A stretch of 64,000 nucleotides of DNA from Corynebacterium sp. ACRPS (GTDB lineage: Bacteria; Actinomycetota; Actinomycetes; Mycobacteriales; Mycobacteriaceae). The notes under the pieces were generated by a model. That model was not told the origin of the DNA. It saw nothing but the letters and a program-made list of their open reading frames with translations, and did not search any database. A program made the translations under genes and the position numbers. How positions within the stretch are numbered: the stretch's first letter is position 1; the number at the start of each line of letters is the position of its first letter. Where the stretch lies: positions 124,001 to 188,000 of the forward strand of contig NZ_JAKRMY010000001.1 in NCBI RefSeq assembly GCF_022346005.1. Direction: 5' to 3'. Shown here piece after piece: positions 9,311 through 18,035 of the stretch.

Positions 9311-10963
9311 TTACATCTTCTCCGGTGCGCTCACGCCCACCATGGTCAAGGCATTGGACAGGACGACGCGGGATGCTTCCGCCAATGCGAGGCGTGCGCT
9401 GTGAATGGGCTGCTCTTCCTCCCCCGCCTTGGGCAGGACCTGGCAGGTGTCGTAAAAACGGTGGAACACGCCCGCCAGCTCTTCGGCATAGCGCGCCACT
9501 CGGTGCGGCTCGCGCAGTTCCGCGGCATCTGCCACCACGGCGGGAAACTCGCCGAGGGTGCGGATAAGGTCGCCTTCGCGCTCATGCTCCAGCAGCGACA
9601 GGTCCGCACCTTCGGAACTAACTCCCAGCTCCGCTGCCTTGCGCCCGATCGAGCACAACCGCGCGTGTCCGTATTGCACGTAGTAGACCGGATTATCCGA
9701 GGACTGCGACTCCCACAGGCCCAGATCGATATCGATCGACTGATCCACAGAAGATCGCACCAGCGAATACCGCGATGCATCGACGCCGATGGCGGCGACC
9801 AGATCCTCAATGGTGATCACAGTGCCCGCGCGCTTGGACATGCGCACCGGCTTGCCATCGCGCAACAGGTTGACCATCTGACCAATGAGCACCTCCACGC
9901 CATCGGCGTCATAGCCCAAGGCAGCTGCCGCCGCCTTCAAGCGCGGGACATAACCGTGGTGGTCAGCGCCCAGCATATAGATATTGAGGTCATGGCCACG
10001 GTCGAATTTATCGGCCACATAGGCGATATCGCCGGCGATGTACGCGGCATTGCCGTCCGATTTCACCACGACGCGATCCTTAGAATCGCCATAGTCGGTC
10101 GATTTCAGCCACCACGCGTTGTCCGCCTCATAAAGGTGACCTTCAGACTTCAGGGTCTCAAGCGCCTTGTCCACCGCCCCAGATTCGAACAGTGAATTTT
10201 CGTGGAAGTAGACATCAAAGTCCACGCCAAATTCATGCAGGGACTGCTTAATCTGGGCAAACATCATCTCTACGCCATCGGCGCGGAAGGCCTCCTGCAC
10301 CTGCGCAGCATCGCCCTCGAGCGCGTTGGGGTTCTTTTCCACAACCGCGTTTGCGATGTCGCGAATATAATCTCCGCCGTAGCCGTCCTCCGGCGTGGGC
10401 TCGCCTTTAGCTGCGGCAACAAGGGAGCGCGAGAAGCGATCGATCTGGCCGCCGTGATCATTGAAGTAGTACTCGCGGGTGACTTCTGCACCGGAAGCCG
10501 TGAGTACCCTGCCTAGCGAATCGCCGACGGCGGCCCACCGCGTCCCGCCCAGGTGAATCGGGCCCGTGGGGTTGGCAGACACAAATTCCAGGTTAATCTT
10601 CTTGCCTGCAAAGGAGTCATTCGAACCGTAGTCCGCGCCTGCCTGCAGAATCTGGGCGACAATCTCACCCTGGGCAGCGGCGGCTAAGCGGATATTAATA
10701 AATCCAGGCCCGGCAATATCGGCTTCCGCAATGGCATCGTGCTGGGCTAATTTTTGCGCTAACCAGCCACCAAATTCGCGCGGATTCGCGCCGGCTTTCT
10801 TGGCCACCTGCAGTGCAAGGTTGGTGGCGTAGTCACCGTGTTCTGGGTTGCGGGGGCGCTCTACCGTGACAGATTCCGGCAATACGGACGCGTCTAGGTC
10901 ATGTTCTGCCATGACCTCGGTGGCGGATTCTTTAACTAAGGTGGCCAAATCAGCTGGAGTCAT
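9311..10963 (-). CDS. argS: Arginyl-tRNA synthetase
   Basis: The 550-residue class I synthetase charges tRNA-Arg. The HIGH-type motif is [11 protein letters not shown] (HLGG at 137-140) and the KMSKS-type motif is RMSKRAG; the C-terminal DALR anticodon-binding domain ([16 protein letters not shown]) is present. The chosen start is the ATG at 10963 ([10 protein letters not shown]); the frame is open to 11020, but the extra part has no ribosome-binding site. It is the first gene of the argS-lysA operon and is divergent from lutABC. Confidence 0.95.
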   Translation of the reverse strand: MTPADLATLVKESATEVMAEHDLDASVLPESVTVERPRNPEHGDYATNLALQVAKKAGANPREFGGWLAQKLAQHDAIAEADIAGPGFINIRLAAAAQGEIVAQILQAGADYGSNDSFAGKKINLEFVSANPTGPIHLGGTRWAAVGDSLGRVLTASGAEVTREYYFNDHGGQIDRFSRSLVAAAKGEPTPEDGYGGDYIRDIANAVVEKNPNALEGDAAQVQEAFRADGVEMMFAQIKQSLHEFGVDFDVYFHENSLFESGAVDKALETLKSEGHLYEADNAWWLKSTDYGDSKDRVVVKSDGNAAYIAGDIAYVADKFDRGHDLNIYMLGADHHGYVPRLKAAAAALGYDADGVEVLIGQMVNLLRDGKPVRMSKRAGTVITIEDLVAAIGVDASRYSLVRSSVDQSIDIDLGLWESQSSDNPVYYVQYGHARLCSIGRKAAELGVSSEGADLSLLEHEREGDLIRTLGEFPAVVADAAELREPHRVARYAEELAGVFHRFYDTCQVLPKAGEEEQPIHSARLALAEASRVVLSNALTMVGVSAPEKM

Positions 10964-11059
10964 GTGGCAAGAGTCTAGTTCACTGCCCCGACACGTGCGA
11001 AAAGAAGCACTGGCTAACATTTCCGCGGGCGGAGATCACTCATTTAATAGACCTCTTAG

Positions 11060-11145
11060 GCAAACCTATATTGCGATATATATTACAAAATATATGCTGG
11101 TAGAACGTGATTCACACTACATTCCACGCAGTGAATGTGTAGTGT
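11060..11145 (+). promoter_or_regulatory. lutABC promoter with operator-like repeats
   Basis: The AT-rich stretch holds TTGCGA (11071-11076) and TATGCT (11093-11098) with 16 bp between, a plausible promoter. TGGTAGAACGT (11098-11108) matches the GntR/LldR-type pattern TNGTNNNACNA except for the last base and overlaps the -10. An inverted repeat follows: ACACTACATTC (11114-11124) and GAATGTGTAGTGT (11133-11145). Upstream, TTAGG-CAAA-CCTAT (from 11057) weakly resembles a DtxR half-palindrome. The operator assignments are inference. Confidence 0.45.
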
Positions 11146-11187
11146 TAATGACACCTCCATGACTTAAAAACTAATAAGGAGCACCGT

Positions 11188-11973
11188 ATGCGCATTGCGC
11201 TTTTTTCTACTTGCATTGGTGACACCCTTTTCCCGGACGTCCAAAAGGCGACGGCATTGGTTCTCTCCCGGTTAGGTCACGAAGTTGTCCTTCCGGAGGA
11301 GCAAACCTGCTGCGGCCAGATGCACATCAACACCGGCTACCAAAAGGAAACTCTGGGGATGATCCGCTCTTATGCGGATGCCTTCGCAGATCCTTCCATT
11401 GACTACGTCGTGGCCGCCTCCGGTTCCTGCGTTGCAGCAGTTCGCGACCGCCACGAAAGCATTGCCGACCGCTTCGGCACTTCCGCCGATGTCGATGGCG
11501 CGCAGAAGACCGCGGGAAAGACCTACGATCTCACGGAATTTTTGGTCGATATTGAAGGCGTGACCAACGTCGGCGCTTTCTTCCCACACCGAGTGACCTA
11601 CCACTCAGCCTGCCACGGCCTGCGCTTCCTTAAGCTGGAAGACCGCCCCTACAAGCTTTTGCAAGAAGTCGAGGGCATCGACTTGGCACCACTAGCCAAT
11701 AGCGAAGAGTGCTGCGGCTTCGGCGGCACGTTTGCCCTGAAGAATGCAGAGGTGTCCCAGGCAATGGTCTCCGATAAAACCCGCCACATTAAAGACACCC
11801 AAGCCGAGTACGTTACCGCTGGTGACTCGTCCTGCCTGATGAATATCGGCGGCGCGCTCCACCGCCAGCGCTCCGGCATTCGCGCCCTACACATGGCAGA
11901 GATTTTGGCCTCCACGAAGGAACACCCGTGGCAGCCAAACTCCGCCGCTTACTCCAAGGAGACGATGCTCTAA
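11188..11973 (+). CDS. lutA: L-lactate utilisation protein LutA (cysteine-rich Fe-S subunit)
   Basis: This 261-residue protein of the LutA/LldE family contains two CCG cysteine-rich modules, EEQTCCGQMH early and NSEECCGFGG late, which resemble those of heterodisulfide reductase and glycolate oxidase subunits and probably hold an Fe-S centre. With LutB and LutC it oxidises L-lactate to pyruvate independently of the flavin enzyme LldD. A GGAG ribosome-binding site precedes the ATG. Its TAA overlaps the lutB ATG (TAATG), so translation is coupled. Confidence 0.92.
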   Translation: MRIALFSTCIGDTLFPDVQKATALVLSRLGHEVVLPEEQTCCGQMHINTGYQKETLGMIRSYADAFADPSIDYVVAASGSCVAAVRDRHESIADRFGTSADVDGAQKTAGKTYDLTEFLVDIEGVTNVGAFFPHRVTYHSACHGLRFLKLEDRPYKLLQEVEGIDLAPLANSEECCGFGGTFALKNAEVSQAMVSDKTRHIKDTQAEYVTAGDSSCLMNIGGALHRQRSGIRALHMAEILASTKEHPWQPNSAAYSKETML

Positions 11974-13478
11974 TGACCTCTTTCCTCGACACCACCCCAC
12001 CACGCGCTCCTGAAGGCTACGGCAACCTGCGCGGCAGCAAGGCCTTCGTCCCGCTCGCGCACGTCGGGCTGAATAACGCTACCCAGCGTCATAACCTGCA
12101 GCACGCGACCACCACCATCCGCCAAAAGCGCGCTAACACCGTGCAGGAAGTGGATGACTGGGAGCTGCTCCGCAACGCCGGCTCTGCCCTCAAAGAGGAC
12201 GTCGCAGCCCGCATGCCGGAATTGCTCGAGCAATTTGAGAAGGCCGTGTCTAACCGCGGCGGCATCGTCCACTGGGCACGCGATGCCAAGGAAGCCAACG
12301 AGATCATTGAAGGTCTCATCCGCGAAACGGGCGAAACCGACGTAGTCAAGGTTAAGTCCATGGCTACCCAGGAAATCGGCTTGAACGAGCACCTCGAAGA
12401 CGCCGGAATCCACGCCCAGGAAACCGACTTGGCAGAGCTCATCGTCCAGCTTGGTGACGATATGCCATCGCACATTCTGGTGCCCGCAATTCACCGAAAC
12501 CGCGCGGAAATTCGCGATATCTTCGTCGATAAGATGCCCAATACGGACGACTCGCTGAAGGCCGAGCCCGCCGAGTTGGCCGAGGCTTCCCGCCAGTTCC
12601 TGCGCCAGCAATTCATGAAGGCCAAGGTCGCCATCTCCGGCGCCAACTTTGGTGTGGCAGAAACCGGCACCGTCAACGTTGTCGAGTCTGAGGGCAATGG
12701 CCGCATGTGCGTGACGTTGCCGGAAACGCTGATTACCGTCATGGGCATCGAAAAGCTCGTGCCTACCTTCCAGGACCTGGAAGTCTTCCTGCAGCTGCTG
12801 CCTCGTTCCTCCACCGCGGAGCGCATGAACCCCTATACCTCCATGTGGTCCGGCGTGACGGAGGGCGATGGCCCGCAGAACTTCCACATCGTCTTGCTGG
12901 ATAATGGGCGCACCGCAGCACTGTCTTCGCCCGTTGGTCACCAGGCGCTAAAGTGCATCCGTTGCTCGGCCTGCCTCAATGTCTGCCCAGTCTACGAGCG
13001 CGCCGGCGGACACGCCTATGGCTCCGTGTACCCGGGCCCCATCGGTATCTCGCTGACTCCGCAGCTTACCGGCATGAAGGACCACAACGATCCATCAGCA
13101 AGCCTGCCGTATGCTTGCTCGCTGTGCGGGCGCTGCGATGACGTGTGCCCGGTGAAGATTCCGCTTTCTGATGTCATCGTGGAAAACCGCCATCAGAAGG
13201 TCACCCACGCTGCCTCGCCGATCGAGCCGAAGCTGTTCAAGACGGTGCAGCTGCTCTGGGACAACCCGAAGATGTGGGATAAGGTCACCCACCTCGTGGC
13301 ACTTGGCCGCGTGATGGGCGGATTCAACGGCACCATCGAGTCGCTGCCGCTATTTATGTCCGGTTGGTCCGATGGCCGCGATACCGCGATTCCGCCGAAG
13401 AAATCCTTCCGCCAATGGTTCGACTCCGATGAAGGCAAAGAGCTGCTGGCTAATGCCCGTAAGGAGGCCACCAAGTGA
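11973..13478 (+). CDS. lutB: L-lactate utilisation Fe-S protein LutB
   Basis: The 501-residue product has the LUD-type N-terminal region and two ferredoxin-like 4Fe-4S motifs in its C-terminal third, CIRCSACLNVCPVYE and CSLCGRCDDVCPVKIP. It is the electron-transfer subunit of the LutABC lactate oxidation complex. The start is the ATG at 11973 overlapping the lutA stop; an in-frame upstream ATG at 11928 lies inside lutA and is rejected. Length is normal for the family. Confidence 0.93.
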   Translation: MTSFLDTTPPRAPEGYGNLRGSKAFVPLAHVGLNNATQRHNLQHATTTIRQKRANTVQEVDDWELLRNAGSALKEDVAARMPELLEQFEKAVSNRGGIVHWARDAKEANEIIEGLIRETGETDVVKVKSMATQEIGLNEHLEDAGIHAQETDLAELIVQLGDDMPSHILVPAIHRNRAEIRDIFVDKMPNTDDSLKAEPAELAEASRQFLRQQFMKAKVAISGANFGVAETGTVNVVESEGNGRMCVTLPETLITVMGIEKLVPTFQDLEVFLQLLPRSSTAERMNPYTSMWSGVTEGDGPQNFHIVLLDNGRTAALSSPVGHQALKCIRCSACLNVCPVYERAGGHAYGSVYPGPIGISLTPQLTGMKDHNDPSASLPYACSLCGRCDDVCPVKIPLSDVIVENRHQKVTHAASPIEPKLFKTVQLLWDNPKMWDKVTHLVALGRVMGGFNGTIESLPLFMSGWSDGRDTAIPPKKSFRQWFDSDEGKELLANARKEATK

Positions 13479-14095
13479 GCGCAAAGCAAGACATCCTAAA
13501 CCGCATTCGTTCGGCGCAGAAACAGGCTGGGCTCCCAGATCACGTCGATGTGCCGCGCGAATACCAGCGCGAAGGCACGCTGAATGATGATGAACTGCGC
13601 GAAATTCTGGTCGATCGCCTCGAGGATTACAAGGCAGAAGTCCACGTCACGGAGGAACGCGATCTGAAAAAGACGCTGGATACCATCGTCCACGACCGCA
13701 ACTGCACCGACATCCGCTACGCCCCAGGCATGAATGCCGATTTTTTTGATGGCCTTCCTGCCCGCCCGGACGACGAAGACGCGGATCCGCGCGAGCTTGA
13801 CGATGCCGATGCCGTCGTCACCGAGTCCCTCGTGTCCTCCGCACAGACCGGCACCATTGTGTTGCAGTCCGATTCCCGCTGCGGCCGCCGCGCCCTGACG
13901 CTGGTACCGGACCGTCACATCTGTATCGTCCGCCGCGACGAGATTGTCTACGGTATCCCCGAGGTCATTTCCCGGATGAACCCTGACAAGCCCGCAACGT
14001 GGATTTCTGGCCCTTCCGCGACCTCCGATATCGAGCTCTCGCGCGTCGAAGGCGTGCACGGCCCGCGCGATCTGATCGTGATTATTGTGAAGTAG
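13475..14095 (+). CDS. lutC: L-lactate utilisation protein LutC
   Basis: The 206-residue LUD-domain protein is the third subunit of the lactate oxidation complex. The C-terminal part has GTIVLQSDSRCGRRALTLVP and DIELSRVEGVHGPRDL, both typical of LutC/YkgG. It starts with GTG at 13475, overlapping the lutB stop by 4 bp, with AAGGAGG upstream inside lutB. It ends the operon. Confidence 0.92.
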   Translation: MSAKQDILNRIRSAQKQAGLPDHVDVPREYQREGTLNDDELREILVDRLEDYKAEVHVTEERDLKKTLDTIVHDRNCTDIRYAPGMNADFFDGLPARPDDEDADPRELDDADAVVTESLVSSAQTGTIVLQSDSRCGRRALTLVPDRHICIVRRDEIVYGIPEVISRMNPDKPATWISGPSATSDIELSRVEGVHGPRDLIVIIVK

Positions 14096-14103
14096 CGTGG
14101 CTA

Positions 14104-14124
14104 GGGTGCCGAGTTAGGGCACCC
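14104..14124 (+). terminator. Hairpin after lutC, possible terminator
   Basis: GGGTGCC and GGCACCC form a 7-bp stem around a 7-nt loop directly after lutC. There is no T-run behind it, so termination by this hairpin alone is uncertain. Confidence 0.4.
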
Positions 14125-14158
14125 GTCACGTGGAAATTCCTGCCACGAACCTGAAAGA

Positions 14159-14215
14159 AGCATAAGCTAACTCTGACAAACGTTATAGGAGTCGGAGCTT
14201 TAGCTTATGCTTTCT
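14159..14215 (+). repeat. 13-bp inverted repeat spanning the start codon of the TAP-peptidase gene
   Basis: AAGCATAAGCTAA (14159-14171) and TTAGCTTATGCTT (from 14200) are perfect reverse complements about 28 bp apart. The ATG start of the next gene (14207) lies inside the right arm, and its AGGAG ribosome-binding site lies in the loop. It could be a DNA operator or an RNA hairpin that masks the start codon. Confidence 0.7.
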
Positions 14216-15763
14216 TTTTCTCGAAAAATCTCTACCGTAGTGTGCGCTAGCGCCCTCGCGCTGGGCGTGGCAGCCCCCACCGCCGCGGCGACGGAGCCGG
14301 ACATCACCTGGGAGGATTGCCCCGAACAGGTCAACCTCAATGGCGCCGAGTGCGGCCGGGTAGAGGTGCCTACCTACTACGATAACCCCGCGGCCGGCAC
14401 CATTAGCGTCGGGTTCGTTCGCGTGCCCGCGGCACAACCAGATGCGCGCCGCGGCGCGCTCTTTACCAACCCAGGTGGCCCAGGCGGCGACGCTTATTCT
14501 TGGGCTGGAAACGATGCCGTCGAATGGCCCGAGGAAATTCGCAACGAGTGGGATCTGATCGGCGTCCAGCCGCGCGGCCTGCCCGGTTCCACCCCGGTGG
14601 ACTGCGCTACCACCCCGAACTTCAATCCCATCGAGGCCACCACCCAGATTGGCAAGGCTACTCGTGACGCCTGCGAGCAGAATACCCCTGGCTATACCAA
14701 CTCTTTAACCACCGCCAATACCGCCCAAGACTGGGAGATGGTGCGCCAAGCGCTGGGCGAGGACGTCATTGACATCGCCGGTGTTTCCTACGGCACCTAC
14801 CTTGGTTCCGCCTACGCCACCAAGTATCCGCAGCACACCGGCAAGGTGCTGCTCGATTCCGGCATGAGCCCCCAGTTGGCGTGGAACGGCATCTTCGCCT
14901 CGCAGCAGCAGGGTTATGAGAATGCGCTGCACGATCTGTTCCAGTTCATTGCGGATAATGACGCCACCTATCACTTAGGCACTACCCCACTTCAGGTCTA
15001 TGAAAAGTGGTCGCAGAAAGTCGCCATGGAAGCCGGTGCCCGTCCCACCGTATTGCCACCGGATGCGAAAATCGGCGACCTTCCCCCAGGGCTCGAGTTC
15101 GCCGGCCAGCCGGGCGCGGACATCATGACCGCCACGGGTGAGCTGCGCGTACAGGCGGAATTCCTCGCCAACAAGGCGCTTAACCCACAAGCGGACCAGC
15201 GCGCCTCAATCACCTTGGGTAAGACCCGCGAGGTCGTTCCTATGCCCGCGCACTGGGATGAGTTTGCCAAGTACTTAAACGGCAGCACGCCCCTCGAGGT
15301 CGTCGATGACCCGGAGCTTGCCCGCGCGGTGCAACAGCAAACTATCCAGATGATGAATATGCAAAACCTCATCGTCTGCAACGAGAACACCGTCGCCGGC
15401 AACCCGTGGCTCTTCCCCACTTATCTATGGTCCAACTTTGTCACCGGCGATATTTTCTCCCTGGTTAATTCCATGTATGGATCTGGCGCCGGGTGCGGCG
15501 GCCGCGGACCCGTTACAGGCGGGGCTCCACTCGATGGCTCGCACCTTGCCACCAAACCGCTGCAAATCCAAGGTACGGGCGATCCGCAGACCCCGTACCA
15601 GTATCACGAGGCACTCTCCCAGCCCATGCAATCGCGCGTCGTCACCGTCCACGGCCCCGGCCACGGGCACTTTGCGCTGGGTAATAAGGCCGTCGATGAG
15701 ATTGGCGTGCACTATCTGCGCACCGGTGAGGTAACCACCGCAGACGCACCGGGCCTGATTTAG
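14207..15763 (+). CDS. Secreted alpha/beta-hydrolase, tripeptidyl aminopeptidase (TAP/SlpD) family
   Basis: The 518-residue protein has a Sec signal peptide (about residues 1-28, ending AAA before TEPDITW). The mature part shows the TAP-family oxyanion loop NPGGPGGDAYSW, the nucleophile elbow GVSYGTYLG with Ser194, and the C-terminal TAP-like domain with GTGDPQTPYQYHEAL (Asp) and GPGHGHF (His). Such enzymes are exported and release short peptides or amino-acid esters; the real substrate is unknown. It is monocistronic, between lutC and tRNA-Arg, and its translation start is embedded in an inverted repeat. Confidence 0.88.
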   Translation: MLSFSRKISTVVCASALALGVAAPTAAATEPDITWEDCPEQVNLNGAECGRVEVPTYYDNPAAGTISVGFVRVPAAQPDARRGALFTNPGGPGGDAYSWAGNDAVEWPEEIRNEWDLIGVQPRGLPGSTPVDCATTPNFNPIEATTQIGKATRDACEQNTPGYTNSLTTANTAQDWEMVRQALGEDVIDIAGVSYGTYLGSAYATKYPQHTGKVLLDSGMSPQLAWNGIFASQQQGYENALHDLFQFIADNDATYHLGTTPLQVYEKWSQKVAMEAGARPTVLPPDAKIGDLPPGLEFAGQPGADIMTATGELRVQAEFLANKALNPQADQRASITLGKTREVVPMPAHWDEFAKYLNGSTPLEVVDDPELARAVQQQTIQMMNMQNLIVCNENTVAGNPWLFPTYLWSNFVTGDIFSLVNSMYGSGAGCGGRGPVTGGAPLDGSHLATKPLQIQGTGDPQTPYQYHEALSQPMQSRVVTVHGPGHGHFALGNKAVDEIGVHYLRTGEVTTADAPGLI

Positions 15764-15816
15764 TTCCGCGGCTGCCGATGCGCTAGAATCACATCGTTGG
15801 GAATTTTCCCAGCGAT

Positions 15817-15890
15817 GTCTCCGTAGCTCAGCGGATTAGAGCATCGGTTTCCGGTACCGAAGGTCGCAGGTTCGATCCCTGTCGGGGACA
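15817..15890 (+). tRNA. tRNA-Arg (CCG anticodon)
   Basis: The 74-nt sequence folds into a full cloverleaf: acceptor GTCTCCG/CGGGGAC (one G-U pair), D stem GCTC/GAGC, anticodon stem TCGGT/ACCGA with loop TTCCGGT giving anticodon CCG, and T arm GCAGG TTCGATC CCTGT. Discriminator A; the 3' CCA is not encoded. It marks the left border of a low-GC segment with a toxin-antitoxin candidate. Confidence 0.96.
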
Positions 15891-15902
15891 CAAAATTTTT
15901 AG

Positions 15903-15929
15903 CCCCTCGCTTTTGCCAGCGAGGGGTTT
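15903..15929 (+). terminator. Rho-independent terminator after tRNA-Arg
   Basis: CCCCTCGC pairs with GCGAGGGG around an 8-nt loop (TTTTGCCA) and is followed by TTT, 12 nt after the tRNA. Confidence 0.8.
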
Positions 15930-16054
15930 CACTATGCGCCCCGTTTTCGGATTATGTAGCCACCGAGGGTTCAGGAAGGACCAATCATCCCGAACGCCGA
16001 ACGAAAATTGTGAGACGGGCTGGGTCTAGCAAGGTCAAAGTCGCGGGCTCCGCT

Positions 16055-16483
16055 TTAATGTGAGTAAAGATCCCCATATTTAGTCTCTATCCATAGAACA
16101 TAGAAAATTCCACCGTCTTTCCAGCCAACGAATGGAAGGTTTTCTTGGTGTCGGAACACGCGGAATTTGGTTAGCTCTTGGAACTGCCTAGGGATTTGAG
16201 CTTTGATTTCCTTTTTCGGGATAAATTCTGAGCCGAGGCCGTGCCTGTGGTGATTAACAAACTCTGTCCAAGAAATTAGTGACCGTTTGTGCCATTTGTC
16301 GAGGAATTCTCTGCGCATTCTATCGGTCATTTGCCCGAACCCCCATCCGCTCTGCAAAAACCTAGTGGACAGGAGTGGGTATTCGTTTGATGCTGCTCTT
16401 ATGGCACTCAAGACGCTTGTATCGGCACCACTTTGGCTCTTTGAGGCAGGCCGAGTGCTACGTCTCTTACTTTTCTTTCCCAT
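16055..16483 (-). CDS. Putative toxin partner of the Panacea-domain protein
   Basis: The 142-residue basic protein begins with a Lys/Arg/Ser-rich stretch (MGKKSKRRSTRPASKS) and ends in a compact domain with FRHQENLPFVGWKDGG and FYVLWIETKYGDLYSH. I recognise this only as the kind of small protein encoded beside Panacea/DUF4065 antitoxins; no catalytic residues can be assigned. It starts 2 nt after the stop of the upstream Panacea gene in the same direction, so the two are coupled. Base composition is visibly poorer in GC than the neighbours, which fits horizontal transfer. A toxin role is inference from the arrangement. Confidence 0.6.
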   Translation of the reverse strand: MGKKSKRRSTRPASKSQSGADTSVLSAIRAASNEYPLLSTRFLQSGWGFGQMTDRMRREFLDKWHKRSLISWTEFVNHHRHGLGSEFIPKKEIKAQIPRQFQELTKFRVFRHQENLPFVGWKDGGIFYVLWIETKYGDLYSH

Positions 16484-16485
16484 AT

Positions 16486-16935
16486 CTAGTCGAAGTACTC
16501 TTTGAGGTCTGCATCAGAAACCTCGAGCCCCCGTTCTTCTTCAACGAAGTTTTTCTTCCAAGGCGACTCCGTGTGGGTTTTATTACGTAAAGCCCATGCG
16601 GAATAGGGCCCGTACTTATTCCATACTTCAATCAAGGTATCTTCCACAGGCCGGTAATCGTCCCAGTTGAAGTCATCAGAAATAAACGTATCGGGGTCGA
16701 TGGGGCTCTTACCGTACTTTTTAAGCTCGTGGTAGATGTCTACAACGACAGGTCCGTGGGCCCATGCTTCCATCCGTTCATTGAAGAGAGGAACCCCTCC
16801 GGAGGCTGGCATGTAAAACCCCTTTGCATAGTAGAGGAGCTTTTGAAGTTTCAGTGGTGTCAGCTCGGCTTCTTCGGTTTCTTCAGCCCAAGCTACGAGC
16901 CATTCTGCGATTTGGCGGGCAGTGAATTGCTTCAT
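16486..16935 (-). CDS. Panacea-domain (DUF4065, SocA/GepA-like) protein, probable antitoxin
   Basis: The 149-residue protein has the Panacea signature: LTPLKLQKLLYYAKGFYM near residues 26-43, then PLFNERMEAWAHGPVVVDIY and a C-terminal helical region with SPWKKNF. Panacea proteins act as antitoxins that neutralise many unrelated toxins (panAT systems), and SocA is an adaptor for the SocB toxin. It is the first gene of a two-gene unit with the 142-residue protein and is read toward the tRNA. GC is lower than in flanking core genes. Confidence 0.85.
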   Translation of the reverse strand: MKQFTARQIAEWLVAWAEETEEAELTPLKLQKLLYYAKGFYMPASGGVPLFNERMEAWAHGPVVVDIYHELKKYGKSPIDPDTFISDDFNWDDYRPVEDTLIEVWNKYGPYSAWALRNKTHTESPWKKNFVEEERGLEVSDADLKEYFD

Positions 16936-17132
16936 TGTGCACCCCCTTCCTGCATGTTCTTAACGTTACAGCACCTAGATAGCACTTTCTATTCCTACCT
17001 ACTCAGCAGGGGCTTGACCCATGCAACCTGGCTTTCGATGGATTCCATTGTCAAACTATTAGGCTTATGAAATACTAAGGTACTTAGAACCACGACAGTT
17101 ATGCAGTATAGGCGCGACATGGAGGAGACCCC

Positions 17133-18032
17133 TTGCCCACCTTAGAAATCGACCATCTCAATAAATCTTTTGGCAGTGTTCGCGCGCTGCAGGATATGAC
17201 CTTTAACGTGCAGGAGGGCGAGATCTTCGGTTTCGTCGGTTCCAATGGCGCGGGCAAGTCCACCACCATGCGCATCGCGCTGGGCGTGCTCGCGAAAGAC
17301 TCCGGCGAGGTTTATTTCGATGGCTCCCCCATTAATGACGATAATCGCCGCCGCATTGGCTATATGCCCGAAGAGCGTGGACTCTACGGCAAGGAACCGC
17401 TGCTTAGCCAGCTGACGTTTCTGGGCACCCTGCATGGCATGAGCAAGCAGGCCGCCCAGAAATCCGGCACGGAGCTACTGGAACAGTTGGGGCTGGGTGA
17501 GCGCCAGGACGACAAGCTGGATGATTTATCCTTGGGCAACCAGCAGCGCGTGCAGCTGGCCGCGTCCCTCATTCACGATCCGGATATGTTGATTCTGGAT
17601 GAGCCCTTTTCCGGCTTGGACCCCGTCGCCGTCAATGTCATGTCTGACATGCTGCGCGAGCGCGCCGCCCGCGGGGTGCCGGTCATCTTTTCCTCCCACC
17701 AACTGGACTTGGTGCAGCGCCTGTGCGACCACGTGGGCATCGTCACGCAAGGCCGCATGGTGGCAGAGGGCACGGTAGATGAGCTGCGCACCCAAGGGGC
17801 CTCGCGCTATGCGGTGGAAACCCCTGCCCGCGGTTGGTATCCGGAGGGCACCCACCTAGTAGAGGAAACGGACCAGGGCGTAGTGCTCGAAGCCGATGAC
17901 GGCACCGATGACCAAGCCATCTTGCGCGCTGCCATGGCCGCTGGCCCCGTCCACTCCTTCGGCCTCAAGGTCCCAGACCTTACCGAGCTATTCCAAGACG
18001 TCGTCACCAGCACCACCACCGAGGAGGCCTAG
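17133..18032 (+). CDS. ABC exporter ATP-binding protein, NatA-like
   Basis: The 299-residue ATPase has Walker A GSNGAGKSTT (about residues 36-45), a signature LSLGNQQRVQLA, Walker B MLILDEPFSGLDP and the H-loop FSSHQL. The DUF4162-like C-terminal region fits the NatA group that pairs with ABC-2 permeases. The start is a TTG at 17133 with GGAGGAG five nt upstream. The permease gene follows after 3 nt, so together they form an exporter for an unknown substrate (sodium, peptide or antibiotic). A short palindrome CTAAG-GTA-CTTAG at 17075-17087 lies in the promoter region. Confidence 0.9.
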   Translation: MPTLEIDHLNKSFGSVRALQDMTFNVQEGEIFGFVGSNGAGKSTTMRIALGVLAKDSGEVYFDGSPINDDNRRRIGYMPEERGLYGKEPLLSQLTFLGTLHGMSKQAAQKSGTELLEQLGLGERQDDKLDDLSLGNQQRVQLAASLIHDPDMLILDEPFSGLDPVAVNVMSDMLRERAARGVPVIFSSHQLDLVQRLCDHVGIVTQGRMVAEGTVDELRTQGASRYAVETPARGWYPEGTHLVEETDQGVVLEADDGTDDQAILRAAMAAGPVHSFGLKVPDLTELFQDVVTSTTTEEA

Positions 18033-18035
18033 CCC

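Noticed and set aside
16936..17132. Small gene between the Panacea gene and the ABC exporter
   Set aside because: The only open frame crosses the Panacea start antisense and has no ribosome-binding site; the stretch is better read as two divergent promoters.
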